The notes beneath the pieces are model-generated. The model had not been told where the DNA came from, did no database searches, and saw only the letters and a list, made by a program, of their open reading frames with translations. From Athripsodes cinereus (lineage: Eukaryota; Arthropoda; Insecta; Trichoptera; Leptoceridae), in NCBI GenBank assembly GCA_947579605.1, contig OX388311.1, forward strand, positions 26,848,951-26,912,950: a DNA stretch of 64,000 nt. The letters run 5' to 3'. Shown one piece after another: positions 21,856 through 35,744 of this stretch (the first letter of the stretch is position 1; each line of letters starts with the position of its first letter). A program made the position numbers and the translations under genes.

Positions 21856-22689
21856 TATCACACTTCTAGTAAATAAAATCCAATCCCCGACATCCAATTG
21901 TGTCAAAAATTCATAAAATAATTAAAGTTTTGTTTAATATACTTAGACCATAACATTCGGGTTTTTATATATTTTCTAAATATTTGGACAAAACGTGTCG
22001 GATAAGAACAATATTTTTGAAGTATACCTACTACCACAGAAACTACAAGTGGTTATTATCTTTTAGAACAATTTGCATGTTTTTTTTACATGTATTTAGT
22101 CCGCTGCCTACATCACTCGTGGGAGATGCTAGCTAAGAGTCGTAAGTGGGGGTCCACAAATCCATAGTTAAAGTATCGGATATTTGGTAAAAGCACCAGA
22201 TATTGACATAAACAATAGTTGGTACAAATACCCGGTACATAGAAGAAAAGGTACTGTGAGAAAATATTCTTTAAGAAAACCGAAGAGTTTTTGAAATATT
22301 TTAAATTCTTATACCATTTCAAAGATTTAGCGACGAGGGAGGGGGTAGAAATACAGGGGGTCCACCGGAACTAGCAAATTTTTGAAAGTGGTATTTGAGG
22401 AAAAAAAAAGTTGGGAACCTCTGATGTACAGATTTGATTACCCGATGGCGTACACAGAATAAAATCTTAAAATGAAAAATAATAGGTAGGTATAGCTTAA
22501 AAAATTGTCATAGACCGCATTTACTATATCTGAGTGCAATTCACTTTTATCTTTTGTGTCGTTGTAATTACTCGGAAAAAGTGACGTGAGCCTGAAGTTA
22601 TCATTGATTTGAATATATTTTTTTTAAATACTACCTGCTATAGGTACTTAATCACTCGCAAACGAGTGGATGGCCTTGAGAAAAATAGA

Positions 22690-22890
22690 ATAGAATACCT
22701 GCTATAGGTACCATAACGTGTTGGTATAGCACATCCCCCTGCAAGCTGTCCTGTATGCCAACAAAAATTAAGACATTCAGAATGAGTGGCATAGCTCATC
22801 GCTGAATTTCAAATGTAAAATGTCTTTTTTCGAACACCTGCCTTTTACAGAACATTCGAAAACTTACAGATAAGACAAATTCTTTTACGA
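22690..22890 (-). repeat. SINE-like family A copy, inverted
   Basis: Contains the complements of the family landmarks: GCACATCCCCCTGCAAGC, GACATTCAGAATGAGTGGCA, CACCTGCCTTTTACAG and CATTCGAAAACTTACAG. Confidence 0.75.
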
Positions 22891-24383
22891 AAACTCCACG
22901 GAACAATTATACATCCTTCAATAATCTGTACCTAGACAGATTTTTTTTAATTAACTATAATCACTATTTTTTTCACTTAATTTATTTAGAAAAAAAAACT
23001 GAAATACCTTCATTTGGTAATTTATACATTATTTAGTAATTTTCAATGTGTTGCTGTTGCTACTCCACTAAGCACCTGCAATAAGGATTATACCTAATCA
23101 ATTATTCTTATTTTTAATATTTTCTATTGACATTAACTGGCACATACATAGCTAAATTACTGACATTCATTCAGGAAATATAATTTATCAATTGGCAATG
23201 AGATCACTCATGACTGTCATACAATTTTAATACGTAAAATTAATTAAAAACTTATTTTAAACACAGCTACTGGGTCAAATATTATGTAGGTATTTAACTA
23301 CTGAGTTAAATGTGTATTTTGTACTTTATCTGCGACCCGTATTTATATATATTTCTATCTACGAAATTACCTTAATATATATTTTTTGTTATGTGCTTCT
23401 ACTGGCTACCCCACTTATGAGAAATACCGTGATGTTAAAAATAGAGGACATAATAATATTTTAGACAAAAAAAGAAAACCTTTGATTCGACACGCGCCAC
23501 CGTTTAAAAAAAGTGTCATCTGTTGTAAAAAGTTGAAACTTTTTTTAAATGTATACTATTGCCATCTATGAAAATATTTTCAAAACTATTCTCATCTTTC
23601 GGAGATGAATGACCGAAACTAATATTATAATACAGTAGGTAGATAGAAATTATATAGGGCTGTAGCTGTATGTGGCAAAATGGCAATAAGTGAAGCAAAA
23701 TGTCATTGATGACTAACCACGGTCTGACAGGTCGCGTATAATTGTAAATATTTGATCTAGTTTTCATCTTGTAAGTCTATTTATTAACGTGAAATGGATC
23801 ATAACATTTTGTCGATATTTTAATGTGATGATTGCGCTTAATGAATGAACGAATATGTAAGTAAAAAAATACATTTTATAATTGTTTACATTTTAGTTTA
23901 GGTTATCTTTTATTGTACAGCCCATCATTATTCAAGAATTATTTTTAATTCCTGTGAACTAGAGAATACAGTTTTTTTTTTCAGATTGTCGTCAAAACTG
24001 TTGCCTTAATATTTTCAAATGATTAATTCTCAAAAGAATCAAATATATCTTCCCACACAAGCCTCGCTGTAAGACTACTCGCCTGTGTTTATCTGATTGC
24101 GATAGATAAGTAGATATCACCTACTGCCACACAGATGTTTTTCGATGTCTTTGTCATTTTTTGTGTTTCTGTACATCAATGTTATATTCTTTACATAAAT
24201 GCTTTCCATTTCACTAGTTTCTTTACTTTCTTTCATTAGTGTTTTCTTTCTTTTACTCCACCTGTAGCTTTGTACAATAAAGCTCAGCCCCTAAGTTTTT
24301 AAAACAGAAAAGCACTTTCTAACAATTGCTTATCTTAATTCATTTATAAAACCTGTACCGATTTGGTTTGTCTCACATTTCAG
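22891..24383. other. Spacer and upstream region of the SLC12-type gene
   Basis: A short family A end lies at about 23390-23435. No promoter motif stands out; a 5' UTR exon of the cotransporter gene may be here, because its first coding exon begins at a splice acceptor (ttcag | at 24383/24384). Confidence 0.4.
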
Positions 24384-24417
24384 ATGCTGCATGTAATATT
24401 TTCATGTGTCACCAATA

Positions 24418-27400
24418 ATGGACCAATACAACAGAAATTCTGGTAACAATGCACGTAGAAGAGATTTAGACAGCTTTGGTTTGAATGATGATAGCCCAGC
24501 GGTGTTTAGTAGAGGACGTGGACGTAGAAATTCTGGAGGATTTGTTGATTTTGGAAATGAATCGCAATATGGAGCTGGTGGACATCAAGCTTCAGGAGCC
24601 AATGAACTCTTTGCTGAAGAACAGGTGATAATAACAAAAATATATAATAAATTTTTACTGTGTTCTCTACAGAATAAATTGATCTCCCACTCTTTCTTCT
24701 GAATGTCCTTCAAAATTCAGATATACACAAAATATTATATAGTAAACAATTAACATTTCCAATTTAGTGATATGTTCTATTTACCTTTTGATCCAAACTC
24801 ACTTTATAGGAAAACATACTTATTAAATTTTGTAGTAGGTTTACTAGAAGACATTGCCTCAAGACAATATGTACGCCTTTTGTAAAAAAAAATTGATCCA
24901 TCTGTCGCGAATGGTGTATTTTTTGCAGAAGACCCTTTCTGAATATCTTATATTTTAAGCATATGAAATTATGTCTTTTATGTACAGTTAGTCTGTTAGC
25001 TAATAGACATGTGGAAGATGTTTTAATTGTTTTTATTTATTTGCAGTCTTAAAGGACACAAACAGTTTAACAGAATAAATATTAACGTTACAAATTTCAT
25101 TGATAAATAAACCAATCAAGGTTCACAAATTACTAGTGCATTTCGAACACGTTTGCAAATAATTAATATATATGGATATAAATTTTATTTGTAAATAATT
25201 ATAAGCATGAAACAAGACTGAATCAATGAAAATTAGTAATTAAAATAATATGCTAATCGAAGTCACTAATTTTATCATTAAAATCAAATGTTGAGATAAT
25301 ATAAAATACATATTAAAAGTACAAAAATATTGTGTGTAATCGGTACTCATTTATTTTTCAGGGTGATGTTCCATGGTGGAGATCCAACTTCTTTTTATCC
25401 CAGCCAATGTTATTTGGTACATGGGATGGAGTGTTCACATCCTGCATGATCAATATATTTGGTGTCATTGTATTTCTAAGGTCAGGATGGATGGTTGCGC
25501 AAGCGGGAGTTGTAAATGCTGTGCTGATTGTTCTTTTTACTGGTATGCATATTATTATTCAATCTTATTTATGTTAGTTACATCATCATTAACCTATTCA
25601 CCTAACATTTCAAATTAAAACTTGAAAATTGTTCATATAACATGCTATTTAATTTCTTTAACAAGTAATTTTGTTAATACTACAACTATTACACCTATAA
25701 AACACTTTTTTTTTTTTTTTCCTTTTGAAGGTTAAGGGACCTTGTATCCCTTGTGTCACTGCGACCATAGTAGATCTATTGTGACATCCTTCTGTGTCAT
25801 ATCTCACTCTCAAGACCTACATGGGTCATATAGCTCACGATTTGTCTTGGTGTGAGAAGCCTCACTTTCTCCGGTCCAGCAGTGGTCCTCCGAGGATGTG
25901 ACTTCGATTGCGAGCGAGTGCGTCACAACATAAAACACTTACAACATATTACAAAAATATGATAATTATGAGAGTTACATAAATAGTTCCATACGCCAAA
26001 ATTGAGTTTGTTGAATTGTGAAATGTTTGGACACAGATACTAGATCATATTCTATGAAAATAGTCAGGTGAAAGTCATACAAGCAAGTAAACATTTCCAG
26101 ATATCAATGTATGGCAACAAGTTAAATAAAATGTGGTATAGTCTCTTGGGCTAAGTTTATTGTTTTTATGAATTTAGTAATGTTTTAATACTCCTACATC
26201 TATTATTATTCTATGTTTATGACTACCGAAGTTTAATTTTTATTTATAAAAGATAACACTGTCACTGATAAGCCTGATCATTATTTATTTCTTTTAAAAG
26301 AGATCATTGTTCATTTCTTTTTTATGTATGCGTATATTTACATTGAAAATATATTAACATATTTTCACCCAACCAATGTTCTCACAAATTAAAATAGTTT
26401 TTCATGATTGTATTAAAAAGATATAGTTTACAAAAAAATAATATACCCTACAAGCTATATCACTAGGTGCAGGTGTAACATTGTTATGGATTTTATTGAT
26501 CAATGGTCTATCAGATAGCTATCAAAGTAAACTGAACAAGTGAAGCTCCATAATGATTTATTTTGTTTTGTAGTGTTTGTGGCCCTAGTATCAGTGTTGT
26601 CAGCAGTTGGAATATGTGAGAGATGCAGAATAGAAAGTGGTGGTGTATATTTCCTTTTATCACACACATTGGGCTCTCGTTTTGGTGGTTCCCTTGGATT
26701 ACTCTACTGTTTTGGACAAGTAAGATATTACAATTTGTTTGTTTTATTTTTATATACGGCACAAAAATGTAAACATAATAATTTATATTGTAACTCTTAA
26801 TAATTATTAAATATTATCTTGTGCCAGGGCAAAATTTTCCAGTTTTCAATATATTTAGATCATCACAGCATCTCCCACAAGTGGGGTAGCCACTAAATAC
26901 AAACTGTGATTTTCGTATAAATAAACAAGAAGATATTTAGATGGGTGGCACACCGTGCTGAATTGAAGGGGTCATTTTCCTGCTGAGACCGCCTTGGCCA
27001 AAAGCTGTCATGGTTTCAGTGCAGGGTGATGTTTCATAATAATAATAATAATAATAATTTGACTGTGACTCATTTGGTACAAAATTACTTCTGGAATCTA
27101 TGTGATATTTTTATGAGAGATTACATTGCAAATTAACAATAAGAAAATTTTAAATACATACTTGACATATATCCCACATGTGGGATAACTATGTAGTAAA
27201 CATGCAAGTTATCCTTTATATGCCAATAGAACACTCAGGACGGACAGCATACCTCATTATTGAATTTAAAATATAAAATGTTTTATTCGTAAAGTTTTAC
27301 AAATACCGAAACAATTATTTTTTATTATTTAATTTCAGGCTGTAGGGTGTGCCCTAAACGTGTTGGGTTTTGGTGAGTCCATAGCTGGTCTAGTAGGACT

Positions 27401-30400
27401 GGGTGAGAATGTGTGGGCAGCGAGGGGCTTTGCTGGTAGCGCTGTCGTATTACTGGGCACTATCAACGTCGCTGGTGTAAAGTGGGTTGTTAAATTACAA
27501 TTTGTTCTTCTACTTATTTTGCTTTTGGCAGCCCTTGACTTCAGTGTCGGATCATTTGTTCATGTTGATGTTGGTGAGTATTATCTTTTATCAATTTATT
27601 TATACCGACATGGAATATCCCGCAAGTAGGTATCCAGTGCACCAACTGCATGATATGAACATACAAGATTGTCTTATTTATGCTGGAGAAATGAAATATT
27701 CAGCATGACTGGCATAGGTCAACATTTTGACATTTATTCTAGATAGCACCATTAGACAGTTCACAGAACACATCAATTAATTCATTGACATATTCCTCAA
27801 TCATAATTTTGTGGGTTTACAAATTATCAATGTTTGTCACACAGTGTGTTGTGTTCCAAAAATGAATGTGCTGTTAAAACAGTTATTTTGATTTTATAAA
27901 ATTGACAAATATCGCAAATCTGCATGGCAAATACATAGAATTGCGACAATATAGAATAATATATGCTATCATGTTATGGCATCTCCCACATTTGATATAA
28001 CCGGAAGAATAGCTATTCTTAATTCATAAGCAAGGAATTAGTCATGTTCATGTACTTTTCGTATTTCAGCAAGTGGCTTTGAAGGGTGGCTAAGTAACAA
28101 TATGGCTAACAATACCTGGTCTAAATATGAGCATGGCTACAACTGGTTCACAGTATTTGGAGTATTTTTCCCAACTGTGACTGGAGTCCTTGCTGGCATC
28201 AATATGAGTGGAGATCTCAAGTCTCCATCTCACAACATTCCCAATGGTTCATTGGCAGCCATATTCACTGGGTAAGTTGTAACAATTTTTTTGTAATGTG
28301 TTTTATTATATCGTCCTTACATATATATCTCAACACTAAATTGAAGATGCTAAATGTCATAAACATGATGTCTTACAAAAATCTGTATCTTACTAAGTAT
28401 TTTGTAAATAAATTATTTTATTTTATTTCAAGGTAGAAGTACAAAACAGACTATTAATACATCGTATCACTTTCATTCTCTCTAGTTTGTATAAGTTCAG
28501 ATTAAAGGTAAAACTTTCAAAATCAGCTTTCATCCGACACCATAATTAATTTAAGAGAAATAAGTAATTTTTGTCATCTTAATATATCTATATATAAACA
28601 GCTTTGCTCACTCATTCATTTATCACACAGACACACTGCATAAATTATATATATTGTCTACTGGTGTAGCACAGAGTTAACACTCTTGTCTGTAAGTTAC
28701 GAGGACCCAGGTTCGATTCTCGACCATGGTAAAATGTATATATTTTGTATGTTTATTTCCAGAACTTTCCTTTATTTGGTATTTGTCATCACACTGGGTG
28801 GCACATGTCGCCGCAGCGCTCTCCTGGAAGACTACTTCCTCACAGCCAAAGTTTCAGCTGTAAAGGTGCTATTGTTAGCTGGACTTTATGTTAGCTCTAT
28901 GAGCTCTTGTCTAGGAGCCATGTACGGAACTCCTAGAGTATTGCAGAGCATCGCTAATGAAAATGTCATTCCTGGTTTGGGGATTCTGGGAAGAGGGGTA
29001 AGAAATCTTTTTTTTATGTCTATTTGTTTAACTTAAGATTTTTTTTAGATTTAGATTACTTTCAAATAGATGTCACAGCAGGGCATAAGACAAAAACCTT
29101 TTCTGTAAATTGATTATGTGACTGTGCACTATCAAGCCTATTCATGAATAAATGGTGCTCTCTGCAACAACAAATGTAGCAGACAACTTGTTCCACTCAC
29201 CCGCAACCTGATTCCTAAGAAAGTGTTAATGAGAATTCTTAATGACTCTGTCTTTAACCAACTTTAGACTGTGTCCTCGCAAGTTCTCATTCTGACTCCT
29301 GAGCTTATGCCTCGACTTATGCATTCTTATATTTGTTTTTTTGTTTCCAGCGTGGTCCCAACCGTGTACCCCTGTATGCCATGTCAGTAGTGGCTGTAGT
29401 GACTATCACATTTATCATCATAGGAGACATCAACAAGTTGGCCCCCATTGTGACAATGCCCTTCCTTATTACTTACGCGTGTATAGATTATTCGTACTTC
29501 GCTCTCGCACAAACATTTGACTTACAGCACAAAAGAGAATTGAGGTAAGTTTTTTATTGACAATCAAAAACTATTTCTCCTTTCATTATTTCCGCGTGTT
29601 CCGTGAAGTTTTTGGCAAAGAATGGAACTCCCAGAATTTTTGTTCATCTTCAAGTATCCTGTAAAAGGCAGATTCTCACAAAATATCATGAATAAGACAT
29701 CTACCATCTCAAATTCAATTATGACGTATGGCACCCATCGTGAATGTCGTGTTTAAGTATATTGGCACAAAATGGATGACTTGTATACTGAAAGTGAAAA
29801 CAAATGTTTTTCTACTGTATTGATTTTTATTAAGAGAGACATCATTTTGTTTTTCAAGGACATTGTCAATCTCATTCACAATGTCTTGGACCTCATTCCT
29901 CATTTCATCAACACTGTCTGTAGACCTCTATCAATATTATTTTATCCTATAACAGGTCCACCTATTTGGATAATCCAATTTATATTCTCGTATTTATTTT
30001 ATATAATTATGTTGTAACTACCTTTTAATTAATTTATGTATTAATTAAAATAAATAAATATTTTTTGTGGTTAAGTTTTTGAGATCCCTTGAACTAGAAA
30101 CGATGTAGAAACAAGAGCAGATGCAAAATCACACATAATATGTAGGTAATAATATCACTTTAACCATCTCAAATTTTGTATGAATGTTAATGTCATCTTG
30201 TGAATATAATTATTTATCATCTTGAAATGTTTATAACTCTTTTAGTTTATTAGCTTAATTTTTATGAAATGAAAATAATGTTACAGATTTATTTCTTTAT
30301 ATTTTTAGATATCTACTTTCTGTTTGTTGTAAAGATATAACATTATCTGCGTTTTGTTAATTAAATATCATTGTGTTGTGATATTTTTATCTCGATAACA

Positions 30401-32967
30401 TATTTTACTAAGTACAGAAGATTATATTTACTCAAGGAATATTATCATGCATGGTTAAAAATCTTTTTAACTCTGATTCAACAAAATATTTTTATGTATT
30501 TGAAAGAAATATAGAGATGACATTTATATGATTTACATATGAAGAAAAAATAAGCTGCGTCAATATTTTTGCAAAAATGAGTTAAATATTTTATCTATCT
30601 ATATCATTGTGACATATCCCACAAGTAGGTTAGCCAGCAGACTAATTGGTTGTAAGAAACATACAGGTTGTCCTCATGGGGCATATCTCATCACTGAATT
30701 GAAGATCCTTAATGTATTATACAAATACTTACCTTCTACAGGACATTTGAAAACTTACAGAAAGGGTTTAGAGACCTTTAATTTGCAGAATACTCCGTGT
30801 AGCAGATAAAAATTTACAAAACCCAAATAATTTCAGATTCCAATCACAAGCTCGTCGTACTTCATCTCAAGATGAATCGCCGCACAGTACTACTGGCTAT
30901 GGATCTACAACCAATGATCTAGATGTTCTCTTTCCTGAAAGAACAAGGCACAAAACTCTTACAGTAAGTTATAAGACCGATAAAGATGCTGAAACCTCTT
31001 TTAGCATACATATGTAATATGTTGTCCATTGTCCAGCAATTAAGTTTTACAACTGTTTAGCTGGCAGTGTTATATTTTATTTAAATAAAATAAAAATATA
31101 TCCAGATCTGAGCATTAACAATTAGCCATGTGAATTAAATTCCATTTAAACAATAATTAAATTTTTATTAATACTTCATTTATATTTAAAGTACATTATT
31201 TTTTCTGGTGGAGGTGGTCCTGGTAATTTTTGAAGAGCTGCAGGTAATCATTAGTTTTGGAGAAAGCTGTGTATAACTTTTTCTTTACTTTTAGCTTCAG
31301 ATTATTTCACACTGGGAACATCTTTGTTAATATTTGCAGCTCCTGCAATGAACTATAATTATGAACTTTGTATAACTTACAGTTTCTTATAGTTATTAAA
31401 TATTTTTTAGACATCATCTCCCACAACTCCCATTCCAGCACAAAATGGCAATGCTATTGGTGATATAGCAGCAACTGACACAGATCCCATAGCACAACAG
31501 GCTCGTAACACACACGTACATTCTAAGACAAAGAACTGGTATTCTAGCCTCTGTAACAGATGGCTCTCTCTGGCTGGAGTAAGTATTTTTTTTTATTAAT
31601 GCACTATGTAACTGTACATCGTACCAATTTACGGCCAAATACTTGGGATAGAATTTCTGTAAATTCTTAATAATTTAAACTTTTGTTGTGAACAACAAAA
31701 TTTAATGAACTGGAATATAGACTTTTTTTCCTATTGAAGAATCCAGATCTACAAAATGAAAAAACAAGCTAATGAGTTTTGAATACTTTCTTTTATATAT
31801 CTATATGGGGGGAAAAGTTTGAGAAAACTCAATAATTTTATACTTCCAACAGGCTTTATTTCAAAATTTAGAAACTAGGATTTTACTTCACATTAGCCTG
31901 AAGATGGAAGCGAAAACTTGATCGATAAAATCTCAGATAAAGTTCCAAAAATAAGTCTTTTGTTTAAAGAAAATTTGCACAAACTGCTGTTGAGCAACAA
32001 CATTTTTTTTTAAACATTGATATTTATTCAAATACATCTTTCTTTCTTTAGGTGGTTATAAAACTAGTTATAATGATGTGTGTACACTGGGGCTACGCCC
32101 TGGGGTGCTTGGTAGTTGTGTGGTTAGTTTGGCTGTACGTGGGCACAGCCAATCCTGCCGTCAAACCTGGACGCACAGCAGAATTCAAATTCCTCACTTG
32201 GCTGAAAAACATCTGCTTACAGGCAATGGGGTGAGTTCATCACATATTGTAATTGTTTTGTCAATAAAAATGCTATGATTTACTTGTTTTAGGCTCAATA
32301 GTTTAATTTATTCTTAGGTTGACCCATATGCAGGGGTTCAACCACACTTGATTAATTATTTTGTTAATACGCAATAAATTTCAATCTACTAAACCTATAT
32401 TACATCGAAATGTGAGGAAAAATAATGAAGTGTCACTGAAGGTCTCTCTATCTGTCCCTTTTATTTTTATGTGTAATTGTTTTATTAGATTGTGAAACTA
32501 TTCTAATATTTTGTTATTAATATTCTAACTAATATTTTGTGAAACAAAATCAAACAGACCTTAAAAAAGGATCACCATAAGAGTTCCATGAAATATCAAA
32601 CCTTAGTAATTCTTATTCAGAACTATATTATATCTGTTTATATATCCCATAACTAAACCTTGTAGGGTGGCTAGTGGGCACAGTGCATATAATGAAGATA
32701 CAGATCCTTTTATTTGTGCTATGAAAATGAATAAAAAATCACGATAAACTACCAATTTTTTTTACATATTAATTACAAATAATGTGTTTACTCATTATTT
32801 TCAGTAAAAGAGTGATGGAATACGAACACTTTGTAGTGACACCTGTTCATCCAGGAGTAGATGTCAGATCCTCTCAACTTAACGAAGACAATGAAGACTT
32901 TTCATCACGAAGAAGATATCACCAGTCGGCTACTGTGCATGGACATTACGTAAACGTAGATGACTAG
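24418..32967 (+). CDS. SLC12A8: SLC12A8-like cation-chloride cotransporter family protein (11 coding exons, 678 aa)
   Basis: Membrane transporter of the SLC12 (APC superfamily) type; substrate of this subfamily is debated. By GT-AG junctions the coding exons are 24418-24624, 25362-25542, 26574-26719, 27339-27573, 28070-28271, 28763-28997, 29351-29544, 30837-30963, 31411-31578, 32052-32230 and 32805-32967. They total 2037 nt, 678 codons plus stop, with phases agreeing at every junction. The N terminus is polar and R/G-rich. The conserved core starts with [20 protein letters not shown] (TM1) and continues through [23 protein letters not shown] and [19 protein letters not shown], each a hallmark of the family. 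A cytosolic S/T-rich loop (exons 8-9) precedes two late membrane segments (exon 10). The motifs fit the CCC9/SLC12A8 branch better than NKCC or KCC, which are much longer. Introns carry many repeats. Confidence 0.88.
25711..25930 (-). repeat. Poly(A)-tailed retroposon (family B) in SLC12 intron 2
   Basis: Read on the minus strand it ends in a long A-run (T-run at about 25710-25722). It shares CCATAGTAGATCTATTGTGA and TGTGTCATATCTCACTCTCA with 7985-8085. Confidence 0.7.
26865..27050 (-). repeat. SINE-like family A copy, inverted, SLC12 intron 3
   Basis: CATCTCCCACAAGTGGGGTA, GGGTGGCACACCGTGCTGAA and the usual order of landmarks; a second inverted copy follows at about 27165-27300 in the same intron. 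Confidence 0.7.
27600..27740 (-). repeat. SINE-like family A copy, inverted, SLC12 intron 4
   Basis: ATATCCCGCAAGTAGGTATC, AACATACAAGATTGTC and ATTCAGCATGACTGGCATAG follow the family order. Confidence 0.65.
28655..28740 (+). repeat. tRNA-derived SINE head, 20-odd bp from an exon
   Basis: A tRNA-like stretch with an A-box-like GTAGCACAGAGTTAAC and a B box GGTTCGATTCT. It sits at the end of SLC12 intron 5 just before the polypyrimidine tract and acceptor at 28762. Arms do not fold into a clean tRNA, so I call it a SINE, not a tRNA gene. Confidence 0.6.
29085..29310 (-). pseudogene. CR1/L2-like LINE remnant (ORF2 C terminus) in SLC12 intron 6
   Basis: The minus strand encodes, with stops, an [12 protein letters not shown] block followed by [18 protein letters not shown]. 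This is the pattern at the end of CR1/L2-type RT proteins (R.HS.KL...R....F..RV...WN.LP..VV). Too decayed to function. Confidence 0.6.
29590..29775 (+). repeat. SINE-like family A copy, SLC12 intron 7
   Basis: CAAGTATCCTGTAAAAGGCA, GTATGGCACCCATCGTGAAT and ATATTGGCAC in order; the 3' third is missing. Confidence 0.7.
30605..30800 (-). repeat. SINE-like family A copy, inverted, SLC12 intron 7
   Basis: GACATATCCCACAAGTAGGT, GCCAGCAGACTAATTGG, CACTGAATTGAAGATCCTTA, CTTCTACAGGACATTTGAAA. Confidence 0.75.
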
Positions 32968-34543
32968 GATTTATTACAGTGCTTTCCGATAAAGACTTAA
33001 ATTGCACTCTCCAAATCAATGACTGAATCAAATCAGTATAATCAATTATCTGAATACCCCCACTGATTCCCTTTCACAATACATTGCTGAATATTTATTT
33101 ATTCATCATAAATGGCACACTGGCAATTGACAATTAAGGTTTACAAATATCTTCTAAATACTACATTATTTAACATACTAGTCAACTTTATGCTGTTTTC
33201 CATCCTAGGATCCTACCCATATCAAATTCTTTGTATAATCTGTTGTGAGAATCAGTCATCAGGTGTCTTCCCACAAACCTAAATCTTTTGCTGCGGGTTA
33301 GTTTCTCTAATATGTTCTTGTTCACAAATGTGCGAGCCAATTATTTTTACTCTTGTTTGCATATTGATTAATATTTTGGTAATAAATTCAATGGAGTTTC
33401 AGGTGATCTTAGTGAATTTGGTAGTATGTGTTTATCATTTTTGATTATATTGAAATGCAGTCAACAATAATTTGATTTTGGGTGTAATTTTATTTCTTTA
33501 TTTGTCATCAAAGAATTCTTTGATTCAACATTGGAAAGTACTGATATCTACATAAACAAAAGAGATTATACTAACTTATGCAATTAATATTTATTTACTT
33601 TAACAATCAACTTGTAAATATTGTATTAATTTATTTTTATGTATGTTCACATTCTTTTTGAAGTGTATGTCATAGTTTTTAAAATTTATTTTTACGCAAA
33701 ATTGATTATTTCCAAAAATAATAAAATTAATATTTTTATTGTATGGTTTACTAATGTTAAACTTAATAACATATCGGATTTTATAATACTATTTATCTAC
33801 GGTTTATTCCTAAGAAATTTACACTTGAATGGCTAAATATTGCAACTGAAATTACTCAAATTTTATTTCTTTTCATTTCAGTATTTCGCCATTCAATGTA
33901 GACATTATTATAAATAAAATAGTCACAATTGTTTCATATCATATGAAGGTACCTATATATAAACATAACTATTTTATATAAATGGCACAATATGACGACG
34001 ATATCTGTTTTCATTATCACAAAGTTTACTGCTAGATTTTATATCAGTTACGTGTTTGAATTTTTTTTTATGAAACAATTTAAATTTGTAACTACTATCA
34101 GAAAAAAACCCTGATACAGGTCAAAGTCAATACGGAGCTACAATTATTATTGTTTATTATATAATTCATTCCAATGTAACCGCATCACAAAATTGTATGT
34201 TTAAAGTAATGTGTGACCAATCAACGTAAGTGTGTTAGCCAAACATAGATTAGACCCTTTTGTGTGTGTCGTTAGCACATCTAGATTTGAAAAAATAAAA
34301 TTATTTGTTGTTGATTCAATAAGTGCATGGAAAGCTGAATGTAAGGGTGTAATGCACTTTAAAACTCCTACTGTACAAGTTTAATTCATTTTCTGGCTGT
34401 GTTTCTTTAAATCCATTCCATCAATTTATTTTATCGTTAAAACAAAATTATCTACAAAGATAAATATTTGAATTTCACTTTTATTTTATATATTTCTTTT
34501 GATTTCTATGCATTTTGATCTCTTTTTTATAAATAAGATAAAG
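32968..34543. other. 3' region and spacer downstream of the SLC12-type gene
   Basis: AT-rich, with several AATAAA-like signals (for example near 33912) that could end the transcript. No gene recognised. Confidence 0.5.
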
Positions 34544-34954
34544 TAGATACTTATCAATCTCTGATATGTCCACCAGGTACAAAATTTCACTCTATTATAT
34601 GGGCACATAGAGAATCATTTTTACTTTGGTTTAGTTTTGATCTTACTCACGTATGTCCACAGATTTATTAGGAAAATACTGTCTAAAAACTCAAATTCAA
34701 ATGTCGCGTGTGCTGTGTTGTTCCGCCATTTTATTAAAAAATTAATACTTATAGCAGTTAAAATGGATACAATTGTTAAAATTGTTGATCCTGACAAAGC
34801 AAGGAAAAGAAGTAAAATAAAAAGCCAGCAAAAAAATTAAGATATGTCCGTCAATGTACTTCTAATATGTCCATACCACATTTCACAATAACAAAAAATG
34901 TCTATTATCTCATTTTCACTTATGATGGACATATTGATGTATGATAAGTATCTA
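34544..34954. mobile_element. TIR element with TATGTCCA subterminal repeats (~411 bp)
   Basis: Ends TAGATACTTATCA at 34544 and its complement TGATAAGTATCTA at 34942-34954, flanked by or including TA. Behind both termini lies a TATGTCCA motif, repeated about five times in both orientations (for example near 34565, 34652, 34866 and, inverted, 34924). A short ATG ORF beginning MDTIVKIVDPDKARKRSK lies inside (from 34762) and may be the remnant of a transposase start. Confidence 0.6.
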
Positions 34955-34974
34955 CTATGAAATGTAAACAATTA

Positions 34975-35180
34975 TTCTGATGATTTTATAAAATATGAAG
35001 AAAAATCGTTATGGAATAACTGATGATTTTATACAAATGTATTATTATTATTATCTAGGTATAGGTTTGCACAAAACAAGTCATTTTTAAGACTTATAAA
35101 AGGTGAAAGATTCAGAAGTTCTGAATTTTAAAATTATCCAAAATGTAATAATTATTGAAAGCAGCACATTAAATTATATT
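34975..35180 (+). repeat. Dispersed repeat E, copy 1
   Basis: Shares TTTTATACAAAT, AGTCATTTTTAAGAC and TTATTGAAAGCAGCA with copy 2 at about 36415-36680, same orientation and order. Class unknown. Confidence 0.6.
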
Positions 35181-35744
35181 TCCTTTAATAGATTATAAAA
35201 TATTATTTAATAGTATATTTTTTTTTTATTTTGAGATTTTGAATTAACACCAAAGTGATCTTCATACATGTTTCACATTTCATACATTGTTTTGTTTTAT
35301 TTACATATTTATTTATTCTTTATTGTACATTGATCACAAATAATTCCATAAAAGATATATATTCAAATTAACTACAATCAATATAGGATATTGTTTCAAT
35401 TAAAATCTAAGTTATTCGTAGTTTTATTTGGATTTATACTAAAAAAAAGAAACCCATATTTTAAATGTTAAACTAACAAAACCATGTTAAATTATGCTAA
35501 GTTCTTTTTTACTTGAATTGAGTATGTTGTATGCCTTCAGATATAAAATTTAACAGAAATATATTGGACAGACCATTTGATCAAGAGATACTCACATGAA
35601 AGAGCATTGCAGAGTTTTTTGGAGTTTCTCTGTTACTTTGAGGTGGCTGATCATTTTGATATGAAAAATGTAAAGATCTTACATTCAGAAAGCCGGTATA
35701 AAAAATCAATTGCTCTGGAAACACTGAAAATATACAAACATCCC

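Noticed and set aside
28655..28740. Possible functional tRNA gene
   Set aside because: A and B boxes are present but the acceptor and anticodon arms do not pair well; SINE is the better reading.
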